From NCBI GenBank assembly GCA_024397995.1, contig CP073746.1, positions 3,532,001 to 3,596,000 on the forward strand: a stretch of 64,000 bases of DNA, read 5' to 3'. Each line of letters begins with the position of its first letter. Within the stretch, counting starts at the first letter, position 1. A model generated the notes under the pieces. It was given only the letters and a program-made list of their open reading frames with translations. It was not told the origin of the DNA and ran no database searches. Position numbers and translations under genes: made by a program. Positions 1-7,717 of the stretch are shown here, piece after piece. The stretch comes from a bacterium SCSIO 12827 (lineage in GTDB: Bacteria; Pseudomonadota; Alphaproteobacteria; Rhodospirillales; Casp-alpha2).

Positions 1-77
1 AGGATGACCTGGGCGCGGCGCTGTCCTGCCCGACCTACCGCGAAGGCCTGGCCGCGATCCTGGCGGCGGAGAGTTGA
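1..77 (+). CDS. C-terminal end of an unidentified protein (5' truncated by the window)
   Basis: Reading from base 3, the last 24 codons end ...EGLAAILAAES and stop with TGA at 75-77. The codon use is GC-rich like the host genes. The tail resembles the C-terminus of crotonase-fold proteins (a YREG-like motif near the end), but 24 residues are too few to name a family. It marks host sequence just left of the phage-derived island. Confidence 0.45.
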   Translation, partial: DDLGAALSCPTYREGLAAILAAES

Positions 78-131
78 GCCGGTTAGCGCAGACCCGGGAA
101 TCATCATATTCCCATATTCGGATTATTTTCC

Positions 132-160
132 TTGACTACCGAATAACCCTCGGGTAGGGT
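132..160 (+). promoter_or_regulatory. Possible sigma70-type promoter upstream of the island's first gene
   Basis: TTGACT at 132-137 and TAGGGT at 155-160 are separated by 17 bases, in the only non-coding stretch before the gene at 303. The -10 box is a weak match. The rest of the 78-302 gap shows no gene or clear terminator. Confidence 0.35.
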
Positions 161-302
161 CCCTTCATCGACAGGGCGAGGTGTGTCCGCGCTTCGGCGC
201 CGGCCCTCCCTCTCGGCTTTTTCTTCATTCGATCCGGCCCGCCCGGCCCCGCTTTGACCAGCGGGGTGCCGATGGGCGCGCCCTCCTTCCGGAGACATTC
301 CC

Positions 303-1343
303 ATGACAGCGAAACCGACCGCGCGCCGCGCCCGCCGGGGCAGCGGTGCGCGCACCGCCTTTGACCGCCAGGCATTGATCGACCAGTTGACCCGTTCCGA
401 CGGCGGGCTGGAGGACATCCTGGCCAAATCACCCCGCGATCTGACCGAGGCCGAGGTCCGCCAGATTGCGCAACGCCGGCTCGCCCTGCCCGCCGGGGCG
501 GAGAAGGAAACCCTCGACCGGTTCGAGCGCGCGTTCTACGACGATGCCTACGGCACAGACTTGGCCGAAGCCGATGAAACCGGCCGCCTGATGGCGCCGG
601 CGGCGCGTCGTCCCGTCAGCACCGCCCCTGTTCCGGCCCGCACGGCCGACGGCATGGACCTGTCCCGCGCCATTGGGCGCCTGGCGGAGCGCGTCGCCGA
701 CATTGCGGAAACTCAGGGATCGCGCGATGCCGTCCGCTTTCTGCAACGGGGTCTGACCATCCTCAATCAAGCTGTCACGGAAGCCCGCGGCGACGATGCC
801 ATGGCCGCAGCCCCAACCAACGGCCCGATGTTCCAGGATCTTGTCGATGACGGCGACCCGGGCCCCAAGACCCGTGCCGCCCTGCGCACGGCGTCGGCCC
901 GTCTGGGGGCCCCGAAGATTGAGGAAGCCCTCGCCCTCGGCCGTTTCGAAGCTGCGTTGCGTGGCCTCGCCGACGGAACGTCTGCATCGGGCCTTCGTGA
1001 CGTTACATCTGCCTCATTCGCCGAGTTGTTTCGCGAGCCCGCGACCGTCGGCCCGCATATTCCGACCGAGGAAGGGGAGAGCCTGCAGATGACGGTCAAC
1101 GACCTGGGCAAGGTTCTGCTCGGACCGCGCGGCTTCACGGCCCTGCGCGAGGACGGCATCATCGGGCCGAAGACCGAGGCGGCGTTGAAACGCGTTCTCA
1201 AGGCCGCGGGCCCCCGGCGCCTGACGGAAACCATGGGCCGCAACCTGGGCTTCTTCCTGTTCGAGCCACCCAAACCGGGCCGCCGATCCCTGCTGCAATC
1301 CGCCGCGGGCGCTTTATCAGGGCAAAATTTTGATGTTGTATAG
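303..1343 (+). CDS. Phage-island protein with two peptidoglycan-binding-like repeats
   Basis: The product has 346 residues, no signal peptide and a basic N-terminus. Two segments resemble peptidoglycan-binding modules: one around residues 180-220 (DDGDPGPKTRAAL) and one around 260-320 (EDGIIGPKTEAALKRVL), both of the form DGxxGPKTxAAL. The same GPKT pattern recurs in the GH108-type protein at 32794. The ATG at 303 follows a GGAG at 291-294. It heads the island directly upstream of the first member of the four-copy family. No catalytic domain is visible, so it may be a wall-anchoring virion or cargo protein. Confidence 0.6.
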   Translation: MTAKPTARRARRGSGARTAFDRQALIDQLTRSDGGLEDILAKSPRDLTEAEVRQIAQRRLALPAGAEKETLDRFERAFYDDAYGTDLAEADETGRLMAPAARRPVSTAPVPARTADGMDLSRAIGRLAERVADIAETQGSRDAVRFLQRGLTILNQAVTEARGDDAMAAAPTNGPMFQDLVDDGDPGPKTRAALRTASARLGAPKIEEALALGRFEAALRGLADGTSASGLRDVTSASFAELFREPATVGPHIPTEEGESLQMTVNDLGKVLLGPRGFTALREDGIIGPKTEAALKRVLKAAGPRRLTETMGRNLGFFLFEPPKPGRRSLLQSAAGALSGQNFDVV

Positions 1344-1353
1344 GAAAATATTC

Positions 1354-1381
1354 TTGACGCGACAAGTCCGATCTGTCATAA
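1354..1381 (+). promoter_or_regulatory. Candidate promoter for the first effector-like gene
   Basis: TTGACG at 1354-1359, a 16-base spacer, then TCATAA at 1376-1381, about 75 bases upstream of the ATG at 1456. The surrounding 1315-1385 stretch is AT-rich compared with the genes on either side, which fits a promoter region. Confidence 0.4.
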
Positions 1382-1455
1382 CCAAACCAACGAACGGGCG
1401 AGATGCGTCCGCCCCCCCGAACGTTCCCCCCCAACACCGATGATAGGAGCCCTTG

Positions 1456-2565
1456 ATGGGGAGCATGGATAACAGGCCATCGCTGCCGCCCGCACCGTCT
1501 TCTTCCGACGATGACACGGTGACGGGGCTTCCCGGCAAGGGCGGCGCGGACGGCTTCGGTGGGTTCGGCAGAACATTCTTGTCGGACAGTGTCGGCCGCG
1601 GCCAAGCCAACAAGCCCGATGATGTCCTGCAGGTTTCGCGCTTTCTCGCCAAGAACGACATCCTGCCTGCACCGAGCGAAACCGCGGATGAGGATTTCTT
1701 CCGCGCCGTCGAAAAGGGCCAGGATCGCCTCAATGTACTGGCCGGCGGCGGCCTTCACCGCGATGGCATCATCAAGCCCTGGGGCCCGACGGAGGTTCTC
1801 AGCCAACGCGCGGTCTCGTCCGGCAAAATGCGCCCCTTCGACACGGACCAATCCGCCCCGGCCGACGGCAATTCCGCCCAGGTTGCCGACACGCAAAACG
1901 GGCGCCGGCCGGTGCCGCCGCAGTATCCTCCGCGGCTGCCGCCCTTGCCCGCACGCCAGGGTGATGGCGCAAACATCCGAACGATCGGGACGCATGGCAC
2001 GCACGAAGAGACGCCACTTGAACGGAAGTCACGGTTCGGCTCCCAAGGCGTCGAGGCGGACCAACTCTTTCGCCCCGATAAAATGGATCCTGATTCCGCC
2101 GCCGCGTTCATGCGCCGCTTGGAAGACCGGCGAACAACTGTTCTTGAACCAAAGGCCAATGAGCGCTCCATCCCCGTCACCATAGGCGGATATCAACTCA
2201 CCCGAGAAAGCTGCTACCTTCTAGGAAAGGCAATGACAGCGACAGCCGAGACCAGGAAGGCGGTCATGGCCGAGGTCAACAAGTCGGGTTTAGGGCGCAC
2301 GCAAAAAGGGGCCGTGAATGAATTGATCACGCGCCGCCTGGAATCTAGTGGGAAGGACCCCGTCCGGTTCGGTGACAGGAAGGTTATTGCCCGGCTCATG
2401 AGCCAGATGGACGAACGGAACGCCAAGACCCGTGACACCGTTTCTGGGGCGTTGCCATTTTTGTTTCCGACGCTGCAGGTAGAGAAAGTTGCGCCGGCAA
2501 TCAAGCTGCAGGATGCCATCGGCACGATCATCCGCGAGACGATCAAAAAGCAGACCGAGGACTAA
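1456..2565 (+). CDS. Effector-like protein, family copy A (shared N-terminal domain, unknown C-terminal domain)
   Basis: The product has 369 residues. The ATG at 1456 is chosen over the TTG at 1453 because AGGAG at 1445-1449 is 6 bases away. Residues about 20-125 form the domain shared with the proteins at 12002, 24872 and 32794, with signatures GGFGRTFL, VGRGQ and KPWGPTEVLSQRAVSSGKM. This domain resembles phage-type peptidoglycan-binding modules. The rest is Pro/Arg-rich, followed by an alpha-helical region of about 180 residues that I do not recognise. It is followed after 50 bases by a signal-peptide protein (2617), a candidate partner. Calling it an effector is inference from family architecture; no catalytic motif is seen here. 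Confidence 0.6.
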   Translation: MGSMDNRPSLPPAPSSSDDDTVTGLPGKGGADGFGGFGRTFLSDSVGRGQANKPDDVLQVSRFLAKNDILPAPSETADEDFFRAVEKGQDRLNVLAGGGLHRDGIIKPWGPTEVLSQRAVSSGKMRPFDTDQSAPADGNSAQVADTQNGRRPVPPQYPPRLPPLPARQGDGANIRTIGTHGTHEETPLERKSRFGSQGVEADQLFRPDKMDPDSAAAFMRRLEDRRTTVLEPKANERSIPVTIGGYQLTRESCYLLGKAMTATAETRKAVMAEVNKSGLGRTQKGAVNELITRRLESSGKDPVRFGDRKVIARLMSQMDERNAKTRDTVSGALPFLFPTLQVEKVAPAIKLQDAIGTIIRETIKKQTED

Positions 2566-2616
2566 ATCTGGACAACAACCATTGTCAACGTGGCAAGATG
2601 CAAGTACCACTTCAGG

Positions 2617-3441
2617 ATGAATTTCTCCGCACTCCGTCCGTTGATTTTCCTCATGGCCATATGCTTGACTACCCCGTCGCTGGCCACCGAACGGAATGAT
2701 GTGATATCCCGCGAAGACGCTCTGGTTCGGCTATTCGAAGAATCCGTATTCAAGGGATGGACCTGGCCCATCGCATCAAACAACCAGAAACCGTTCAAGA
2801 TCGAAATCGCGGTCAAATGGCAAGCTCCGCTCAATATCTGGATTATGCATGAAATAGGCTTCGGCTATCCGCTTTCATGGGAAGACGACTACGAAAATTT
2901 TCGAGCATTCATCGCCACCCTATTGCTGGAACTGTCCCAGCTGACGGGATTGCCCATCACCGAGTACCCTCCAACCGAAGGTCCCGACCTCAATGCCGCC
3001 GTTTATATCATCGGCGAAGATTACATTGAAACGTACTACGAGAATTTCAACCGCGCCGGTTTGGCGCGCCTCGGCACCCAAAGCTTCGTATGCAGTGGCT
3101 GGCCGCAACCGAATGAGGCCGGCACCTTGAGCCGCGGGTACATGTTGCTACGAACTGACTTACCCAAGAACCTGGCGCAGCACTGTATCGTCAAGACGAT
3201 GCTTGAGGCCTTGGGGCTCTCAGGTATCGGCGGACGCCAACAAGTCTCCCGTGACCGAATTGACGGACACCCTCTGTATCCGCTGAGCCTTGAAGTGAAG
3301 CTGATCCTCCGCACGCTCTATGATCCGCGGATCAAGCACGACATGGCCAGGGCCGACGCCATGGCGCAAGCCCGCACCATTATCGGCGGCCTGCTGCGCG
3401 CCATCGACCGGCAAGGTGAAAGCGCGCTCTACCAACACTGA
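2617..3441 (+). CDS. Exported DUF2927-like protein, candidate immunity partner of copy A
   Basis: From ATG 2617 the product has 274 residues beginning with a clear signal peptide (hydrophobic stretch to about residue 21, then SLA-T). A GTG at 2590 would add nine residues before it and spoil the signal. The segment around LPKNLAQHCIVKTMLEALGL resembles the core of DUF2927 periplasmic proteins. Its codon use is less GC-rich than its neighbours, which suggests transfer. It lies just downstream of copy A on the same strand. Export to the periplasm fits protection against a wall-directed or periplasmic effector, but this is inference. Confidence 0.6.
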   Translation: MNFSALRPLIFLMAICLTTPSLATERNDVISREDALVRLFEESVFKGWTWPIASNNQKPFKIEIAVKWQAPLNIWIMHEIGFGYPLSWEDDYENFRAFIATLLLELSQLTGLPITEYPPTEGPDLNAAVYIIGEDYIETYYENFNRAGLARLGTQSFVCSGWPQPNEAGTLSRGYMLLRTDLPKNLAQHCIVKTMLEALGLSGIGGRQQVSRDRIDGHPLYPLSLEVKLILRTLYDPRIKHDMARADAMAQARTIIGGLLRAIDRQGESALYQH

Positions 3442-3499
3442 ACGCTCCGGACCGCGCCGACACCCGCCGGTTCACCTCAACCCTAATCAGGAGACGAAG

Positions 3500-3583
3500 A
3501 TGATGAGGTATGACCCGGCCGCCATTATGGCGGCGGCGGGCGCTTTGCTGTGTGCGGCGATGATCGCGCAGGGATTGGCCTGA
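3500..3583 (+). CDS. 27-residue membrane peptide at the start of the lysis block
   Basis: The ATG at 3500 follows CAGGAG at 3488-3493. The product is 27 residues, almost wholly hydrophobic after residue 6 (AAIMAAAGALLCAAMIAQGLA), so a single membrane segment. It sits three bases before the next small membrane gene and upstream of the wall hydrolase and holin. A pinholin, spanin or accessory lysis peptide is possible; length alone cannot decide. Confidence 0.5.
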   Translation: MMRYDPAAIMAAAGALLCAAMIAQGLA

Positions 3584-3586
3584 CCG

Positions 3587-3814
3587 ATGTTCGATCTGAC
3601 CGGTGGCGGCTGGGCACTCGGCCTTGCCGCCGCCGACGCGGCCGCGATCCTTGCCCTGGTCATGCTGATTGAACGCCGGGGGCGGAGCCAGGCCATCGCG
3701 CTTGAGGATGCCCGCCACGAGTTCGAGACCGGTTTGGCTTTCCTCGAAAGCCGGCTGCGGGCACGCAGCGCCCCCGCCGGCAAACTTCCCCCCATCGATG
3801 ACGAAGGAACCTGA
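3587..3814 (+). CDS. Small single-TM phage protein (possible i-spanin-like)
   Basis: The product is 75 residues: one N-terminal membrane segment (about residues 8-28), then a charged helical stretch ending in a short Pro/Asp tail. This layout is typical of small phage membrane proteins and i-spanins. The start is ATG 3587, three bases after the preceding stop. The stop lies 1 base before the start of the SleB-type hydrolase, suggesting a tightly packed lysis operon. No family was recognised. Confidence 0.5.
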   Translation: MFDLTGGGWALGLAAADAAAILALVMLIERRGRSQAIALEDARHEFETGLAFLESRLRARSAPAGKLPPIDDEGT

Positions 3815-3815
3815 G

Positions 3816-4262
3816 ATGAGCCGACTCCCGGATCACGCGCAGGCGGCCCAACACGCCGCCGATGTCCTGGCCCGCACCCTTTATGGCGAGGCACGGGGCG
3901 AGTCCGTGCGCGGCAAGGAAGCCGTCGCCGCCGTGGTCATGAACCGGGTGCGCCGCGCCCGCATCGCCGGCGGGACTTATTGGTGGGGCGGCACGGTGGA
4001 AGAAGTCTGCCGGCGGCCGTGGCAGTTTTCCTGTTGGAACGCGGGCGATCCCAACCGCGTGAAGATTGAAGCCGTGGCCGCCGACAATCGCGTGTTCCAG
4101 ACTTGCCAGCGCATCGCGCGGCGTGCCCTTGCCGGAACCCTGGCCGATCCCACAGACGGCGCCACCCATTACCACACCAGGTCAGCCAACCCGCCCTGGG
4201 CCCGGGGCAAGGCCCCTTCCGCCGAGATCGGCGGCCACCTGTTCTATGCCGATATCGAGTAG
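3816..4262 (+). CDS. Cell wall hydrolase, SleB/CwlJ type (phage endolysin)
   Basis: The product is 148 residues. It matches the Hydrolase_2 (SleB) fold: LARTLYGEARGE near residues 16-27 carries the conserved catalytic Glu, followed by VAAVVMNRV and a QFSCW motif. It ends AEIGGHLFYADI, as in many phage copies. There is no signal peptide, so release would depend on the holin encoded just downstream. Alphaproteobacterial phages and gene transfer agents often use this family to cut peptidoglycan. The ATG at 3816 follows a weak GGA at 3806-3808 and sits right after the previous stop. Confidence 0.88.
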   Translation: MSRLPDHAQAAQHAADVLARTLYGEARGESVRGKEAVAAVVMNRVRRARIAGGTYWWGGTVEEVCRRPWQFSCWNAGDPNRVKIEAVAADNRVFQTCQRIARRALAGTLADPTDGATHYHTRSANPPWARGKAPSAEIGGHLFYADIE

Positions 4263-4267
4263 CCGCC

Positions 4268-4654
4268 ATGCTGAGTGCATTGATTGCGCCCGTGATCGGT
4301 GGGCTGTTCAACGTCATCGACCAGGCCGTCGAGGACAAGGACGAGGCCGCCCGCATCAAGGCGCGGCTGCAGGAAATGGTGCTGACCGGCCAAATGAAGG
4401 AGATCGAGGCGGCGGCCCAAGTCATCGTCGCCGAGGCCCAGGGCGACAGTTGGCTGCAGCGCAACTGGCGGCCCCTGCTGATGTGCCTGTTCGGCATCAT
4501 TGTCGCCAACAACTACATCGTTCACCCCTGGTTCGGCGTGCCCATGCTGCCCCTGCCGCCGGACATGTGGGAACTGCTGAAGATCGGCGTCGGCGGCTAT
4601 GTTGTCGGCCGGTCCGTAGAAAAGGGCATCCGCGTTTGGAAGGACCAGCCGTAA
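4268..4654 (+). CDS. Holin of the 3-TM family
   Basis: The product is 128 residues. An N-terminal amphipathic/hydrophobic stretch is followed by an acidic helix with many Glu/Lys, then QGDSWLQRNWRPLLMCLFG, the hallmark of the 3TM holin family (PF11351 type) found in phages and GTAs of Alphaproteobacteria. A last hydrophobic helix precedes a basic tail. It lies 5 bases after the SleB hydrolase stop, as expected for a holin-endolysin pair acting at the inner membrane. Confidence 0.85.
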   Translation: MLSALIAPVIGGLFNVIDQAVEDKDEAARIKARLQEMVLTGQMKEIEAAAQVIVAEAQGDSWLQRNWRPLLMCLFGIIVANNYIVHPWFGVPMLPLPPDMWELLKIGVGGYVVGRSVEKGIRVWKDQP

Positions 4655-4708
4655 TCCGGCCCGTCCCGACCGCGACACCCTCCCCCTGCTGACATTCCGG
4701 AGAAACCC

Positions 4709-5410
4709 ATGGCAGATCATATTCAGATCGGCGACATCACGCCGCGCAAGCGCTACGTCGCCGACGGCACGCAGACCCTGTTCACTTATCCCTTCCCCAT
4801 CTTCAAGGCCGCCGACCTGGAGGTCTATCTGGACGACGCCCTGCAGGAAACCGGTTATGCCGTTTCTAACGCCGGACAGGACCTGGGTGGTGAGGTCAAT
4901 TTTGACACGCCGCCCGCCGCCGGCGTCGCCGTTACCCTGCGCCGCCGACTGACCATCGCGCGACAGTCCGACTTTCAGGAATCTGGCGCCTTCCGGGCGC
5001 GCGTCATTAATGACGAATTGGATTTCCTAACTGCTGCCCTGCAGCAGGTCGCCGACGACACGCGACGCGCGCTGCAACTGTCACCGACGGATCCGGACGC
5101 AGTGCTGACCCTGCCGGACCGCGCGGCACGCGGCGGCACCTTCCTCGCCTTCGATGCAGAAGGAAATCCAGTGGCCGGCGCCGGGTCCATCGGCGGCTTT
5201 CCAGCCACCACCTTCATCACGACACTGCTCGACGATACGGATCCACTTTCGGCCCGCGCCACCTTGTCGGCGCAGGAAGACTTGGGCGTGACACCGCCGA
5301 CGGCCGGCAACGTGGGGGCCGTTCTTACCGTCAATCCGGCAGGCACCCTCCATTACGACCCGACCTTGACCCATGGCGCCCATCTGACGGCGCTCAGCTT
5401 CGGCCTTTGA
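4709..5410 (+). CDS. Phage tail fibre protein (T7 gp17 N-terminal domain type)
   Basis: The product is 233 residues. Its first about 140 residues match the virion-binding N-terminal domain of T7-like fibres: a DGTQTLFTYPFPIFKAADLEVY core, then FDTPPAAGVAVTLRRRL and FQESGAFRARVINDELD. The remainder is short, with no receptor-binding beta-helix, so this may be an adaptor to which a separate fibre protein attaches. GGAG at 4699-4702 precedes the ATG at 4709. The next genes could provide the distal parts. Confidence 0.85.
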   Translation: MADHIQIGDITPRKRYVADGTQTLFTYPFPIFKAADLEVYLDDALQETGYAVSNAGQDLGGEVNFDTPPAAGVAVTLRRRLTIARQSDFQESGAFRARVINDELDFLTAALQQVADDTRRALQLSPTDPDAVLTLPDRAARGGTFLAFDAEGNPVAGAGSIGGFPATTFITTLLDDTDPLSARATLSAQEDLGVTPPTAGNVGAVLTVNPAGTLHYDPTLTHGAHLTALSFGL

Positions 5411-5422
5411 GGAGACCAAGAC

Positions 5423-5827
5423 ATGGCAACCACCCCCGATTATCTCGGTGCGCGAAATTGCAAATGCACCATCATCACCAACAGTGACGGCACCACGGCA
5501 CAGACCATCTTCACCGCCGGCACCAACGGAGCCCGCGTGCATCTGGTTTCCGCCTCCACGGACGACACCACGCCGTCGCTCACTTTGATGAAAAACGACG
5601 GCACCACGTCCTGCATCCTGGCGACCTTCCAACTACCGACGAATTCGGGCCGCGTGAACGGGGCGCCGGCTGTCGACCTTCTGGACCCCACAGTCATCCC
5701 GTCGATCTCCGCCGACCCGGGCCGTTTCCTCACGCTCGGCGCGGGTGAAACACTGGCCATCGCCATGACCACCACCCTGACCGTCGACAAGACAGTCCAC
5801 GTCGTGGTGGACGGGGTCAATTACTGA
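5423..5827 (+). CDS. Putative phage structural protein, beta-rich, unknown
   Basis: The product is 134 residues, rich in Thr, Val, Asp and Gly, with alternating hydrophobic patterns typical of beta-sandwich virion proteins. It has a CKC motif near residue 14 and one further Cys. The ATG at 5423 follows GGAG at 5411-5414. Its stop overlaps the ATG of the Hint protein by one base (TGATG at 5825-5829), indicating translational coupling. No family was recognised; a fibre-tip or decoration role is a guess from position. Confidence 0.5.
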   Translation: MATTPDYLGARNCKCTIITNSDGTTAQTIFTAGTNGARVHLVSASTDDTTPSLTLMKNDGTTSCILATFQLPTNSGRVNGAPAVDLLDPTVIPSISADPGRFLTLGAGETLAIAMTTTLTVDKTVHVVVDGVNY

Positions 5828-7047
5828 TGAGTGCACGGGGCGGCGATGATCCGCGTAAACTCGGCCCAGGTCCGGAAAAACCGCAGGCGGACGATGGCGG
5901 ATTGACCATGGGCCTACACCGTCAGACGGCGCATATGGACGACCCCGGCGTGAAGACCCACGGCCGCCTGCACGGTATTGGCCCGTCGCGGCGGCCGGTC
6001 GATGGCTTCAAACGTGAACGCCGCGTGGACGTCCGGGTTGAGAATTGCACGGGACTACTGAAGAACGGCAATTGCGCCGGGGACCCTTTCTGGATGCCGC
6101 CGGACGGTGCCTGGTACACCTGGCCCGGGATCGGCGGCACAGCCTCCAATCGCAATGGCGGCACGATTATGGCTCAGAACCCGACCAATCCCGGATTCGA
6201 CTTCGCGGGCGGGCAGACGACATCAAACACAGACATCGTCGACTGGAACGCACCACAGCGAACCGCCTACGCAATTACGTCAGACGACACATTGACGGTC
6301 GTGAAACAGCGCGAGGTCACTGGCTTCGGCCAAGGCGCCGGCGGCGCCGGCGACGACAATTACAACTGCTATTCCAACTGCAACTGCAATTGTGCCTGTG
6401 CCTGTGCCTGTGTCTGCCAATGCGCCTGTGACTGCTGCTTTCCCGCCGGAACGCCGGTAACCATGGCCGACGGCAGCCAACGCGATATTGCAATGCTGCA
6501 GCCTGGCGATCTGGTGAAGGGCGCGTTCGATACCATCAACCGCATCGACCGCATGTTCGTTGGCCGCATCGGCCCGCACAGCGCCTTTCTGATCAACGGC
6601 CGCTATTTCGTAGCGGGCGCGCACCGCATCTGGTCCCTTACCCGCGGCTGGGTCGCCCCCGATCCGGCCAGTTGGTACGCCGCCATAAAGGAACCTGGAT
6701 CCCTCGCCCGGTTCGCCACCATCCACGGCGTGGCGGAACCGCCGGCGGACGGCATCTACGCCCCCGAGAGCGAACGCCCAAAACAGATGGTGCTGGGCGA
6801 CCGTCTCGCCTGGGGCGACCTCGGCAGCTTCCTTGCCATCGACAGTATCGAGCCCATCCACCATGACGGCTCCCTGATGCTGTATGAGCCGATCTGCCAC
6901 AACGGATCCGGCAGCTACGAGGTTCATGGCGGCCTGTGGGCCGTCGCCGGACCCGACTACTCCTTCCCCTTCCAAAGCTACCTGCGAGAGGAGATTCGCC
7001 ATGACGCCTGGCATGACCCGCGACCGGTTGCTCAACTGGGACCGTGA
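5827..7047 (+). CDS. Protein with an alternating-cysteine segment fused to a Hint domain
   Basis: The product is 406 residues. Residues 1-178 are Gly/Asn/Thr-rich and unrecognised. Residues 181-204 contain 12 cysteines, on every other position from 185 to 203 (CNCNCACACACVC...). Cys204 starts CFPAGTPVTMADG, the nucleophile block of Hint (Hedgehog/intein) domains, followed by LQPGDLV. A VAGAHRIWS block supplies the conserved His, and YEVHGGLWAVAG resembles the terminal Hint strand. Known Hint domains cleave or rearrange the peptide bond at this Cys; here that would expose the Cys-rich segment as a C-terminus. An internal ATG at 6169 could give a shorter product. It lies between tail fibre genes and four putative modification genes. 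Confidence 0.7.
   Translation: MSARGGDDPRKLGPGPEKPQADDGGLTMGLHRQTAHMDDPGVKTHGRLHGIGPSRRPVDGFKRERRVDVRVENCTGLLKNGNCAGDPFWMPPDGAWYTWPGIGGTASNRNGGTIMAQNPTNPGFDFAGGQTTSNTDIVDWNAPQRTAYAITSDDTLTVVKQREVTGFGQGAGGAGDDNYNCYSNCNCNCACACACVCQCACDCCFPAGTPVTMADGSQRDIAMLQPGDLVKGAFDTINRIDRMFVGRIGPHSAFLINGRYFVAGAHRIWSLTRGWVAPDPASWYAAIKEPGSLARFATIHGVAEPPADGIYAPESERPKQMVLGDRLAWGDLGSFLAIDSIEPIHHDGSLMLYEPICHNGSGSYEVHGGLWAVAGPDYSFPFQSYLREEIRHDAWHDPRPVAQLGP
6367..6438 (+). repeat. Low-complexity alternating Cys codon tract
   Basis: Codons 181-204 of the Hint protein use TGC/TGT at alternating positions with AAC/AAT and then GCC between them, giving a near-perfect 6-base repeat (TGTGCC) in the middle. Twelve of 24 residues are Cys. 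The tract could expand or contract by slippage in 6-base steps without breaking the frame. Confidence 0.85.
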
Positions 7048-7717
7048 CACGGCCTTGGACATCGCACCCCGACTAACCTGGCTGCATCCCAACTGGATCA
7101 CCACGGCAAGCCTGATCCTGGCGCTCGTCGGCCTAGCGCTCATCTGGCGCGGAACGGATTGGGCTTCCGCCGTGATCGGCGCTGGCTTGATCTTTGCCTC
7201 ACGCTGGGTCGACTGGATCGACGGTCATGTCGCCCGCGCCACCAGTCGCGCCACCAACCTGGGCGGGCTCTACGACATCGCCGTCGGCTATATCACCATG
7301 GTCCTGGTCATGGTTGTCATCGGCCTACGTCAGAATGATCTTGCCCTGGCATGGGTCGGCGCGGGCGCTGCAGTTCTACTGCGTCTTGTGCTCATGGGCG
7401 TCGGCTGGGGCCTAGCGCGACGCCAGCGTCTTGATGTCGTTCCCTGGAATCCGCAGAAGCTTTTGACTCCACGTCAGCGGCCCGCCATGCGTCAGATGAA
7501 ATGGGGCCTCGACGTCTGCCGCAACGACTACTGGATCGTGCTGTTCGCCCTTGTCGGCGGCGCCGGCCTTCAGGCCTGGGCTTGGGCCTATACTGGCGTC
7601 GTCGTCGCCCTCACCGCCTGGGTTGCGGCCGCCGCCGCGCGCTACGTCCGGCGGGTTCACCCCACAGCATCGGCGCTTGAAGTCCGTGTTTCGCAGAGTG
7701 AGGACGGCCCATGTTGA
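7001..7717 (+). CDS. CDP-alcohol phosphatidyltransferase-like membrane protein with altered active site
   Basis: The product is 238 residues with about five to six membrane segments. The family motif is visible: D71-WI-D74-G75-HV-A78-R79, then G88 and D92 at the proper spacing. The last catalytic Asp of the consensus is Gly96. Known family members join an alcohol to a CDP-activated lipid or polyol; loss of the final Asp suggests changed or lost chemistry. The ATG at 7001 follows GAGAGGAG (6986-6993) and overlaps the Hint gene by 47 bases, so the two are likely co-translated. A host origin or capture by the phage is possible. Confidence 0.7.
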   Translation: MTPGMTRDRLLNWDRDTALDIAPRLTWLHPNWITTASLILALVGLALIWRGTDWASAVIGAGLIFASRWVDWIDGHVARATSRATNLGGLYDIAVGYITMVLVMVVIGLRQNDLALAWVGAGAAVLLRLVLMGVGWGLARRQRLDVVPWNPQKLLTPRQRPAMRQMKWGLDVCRNDYWIVLFALVGGAGLQAWAWAYTGVVVALTAWVAAAAARYVRRVHPTASALEVRVSQSEDGPC

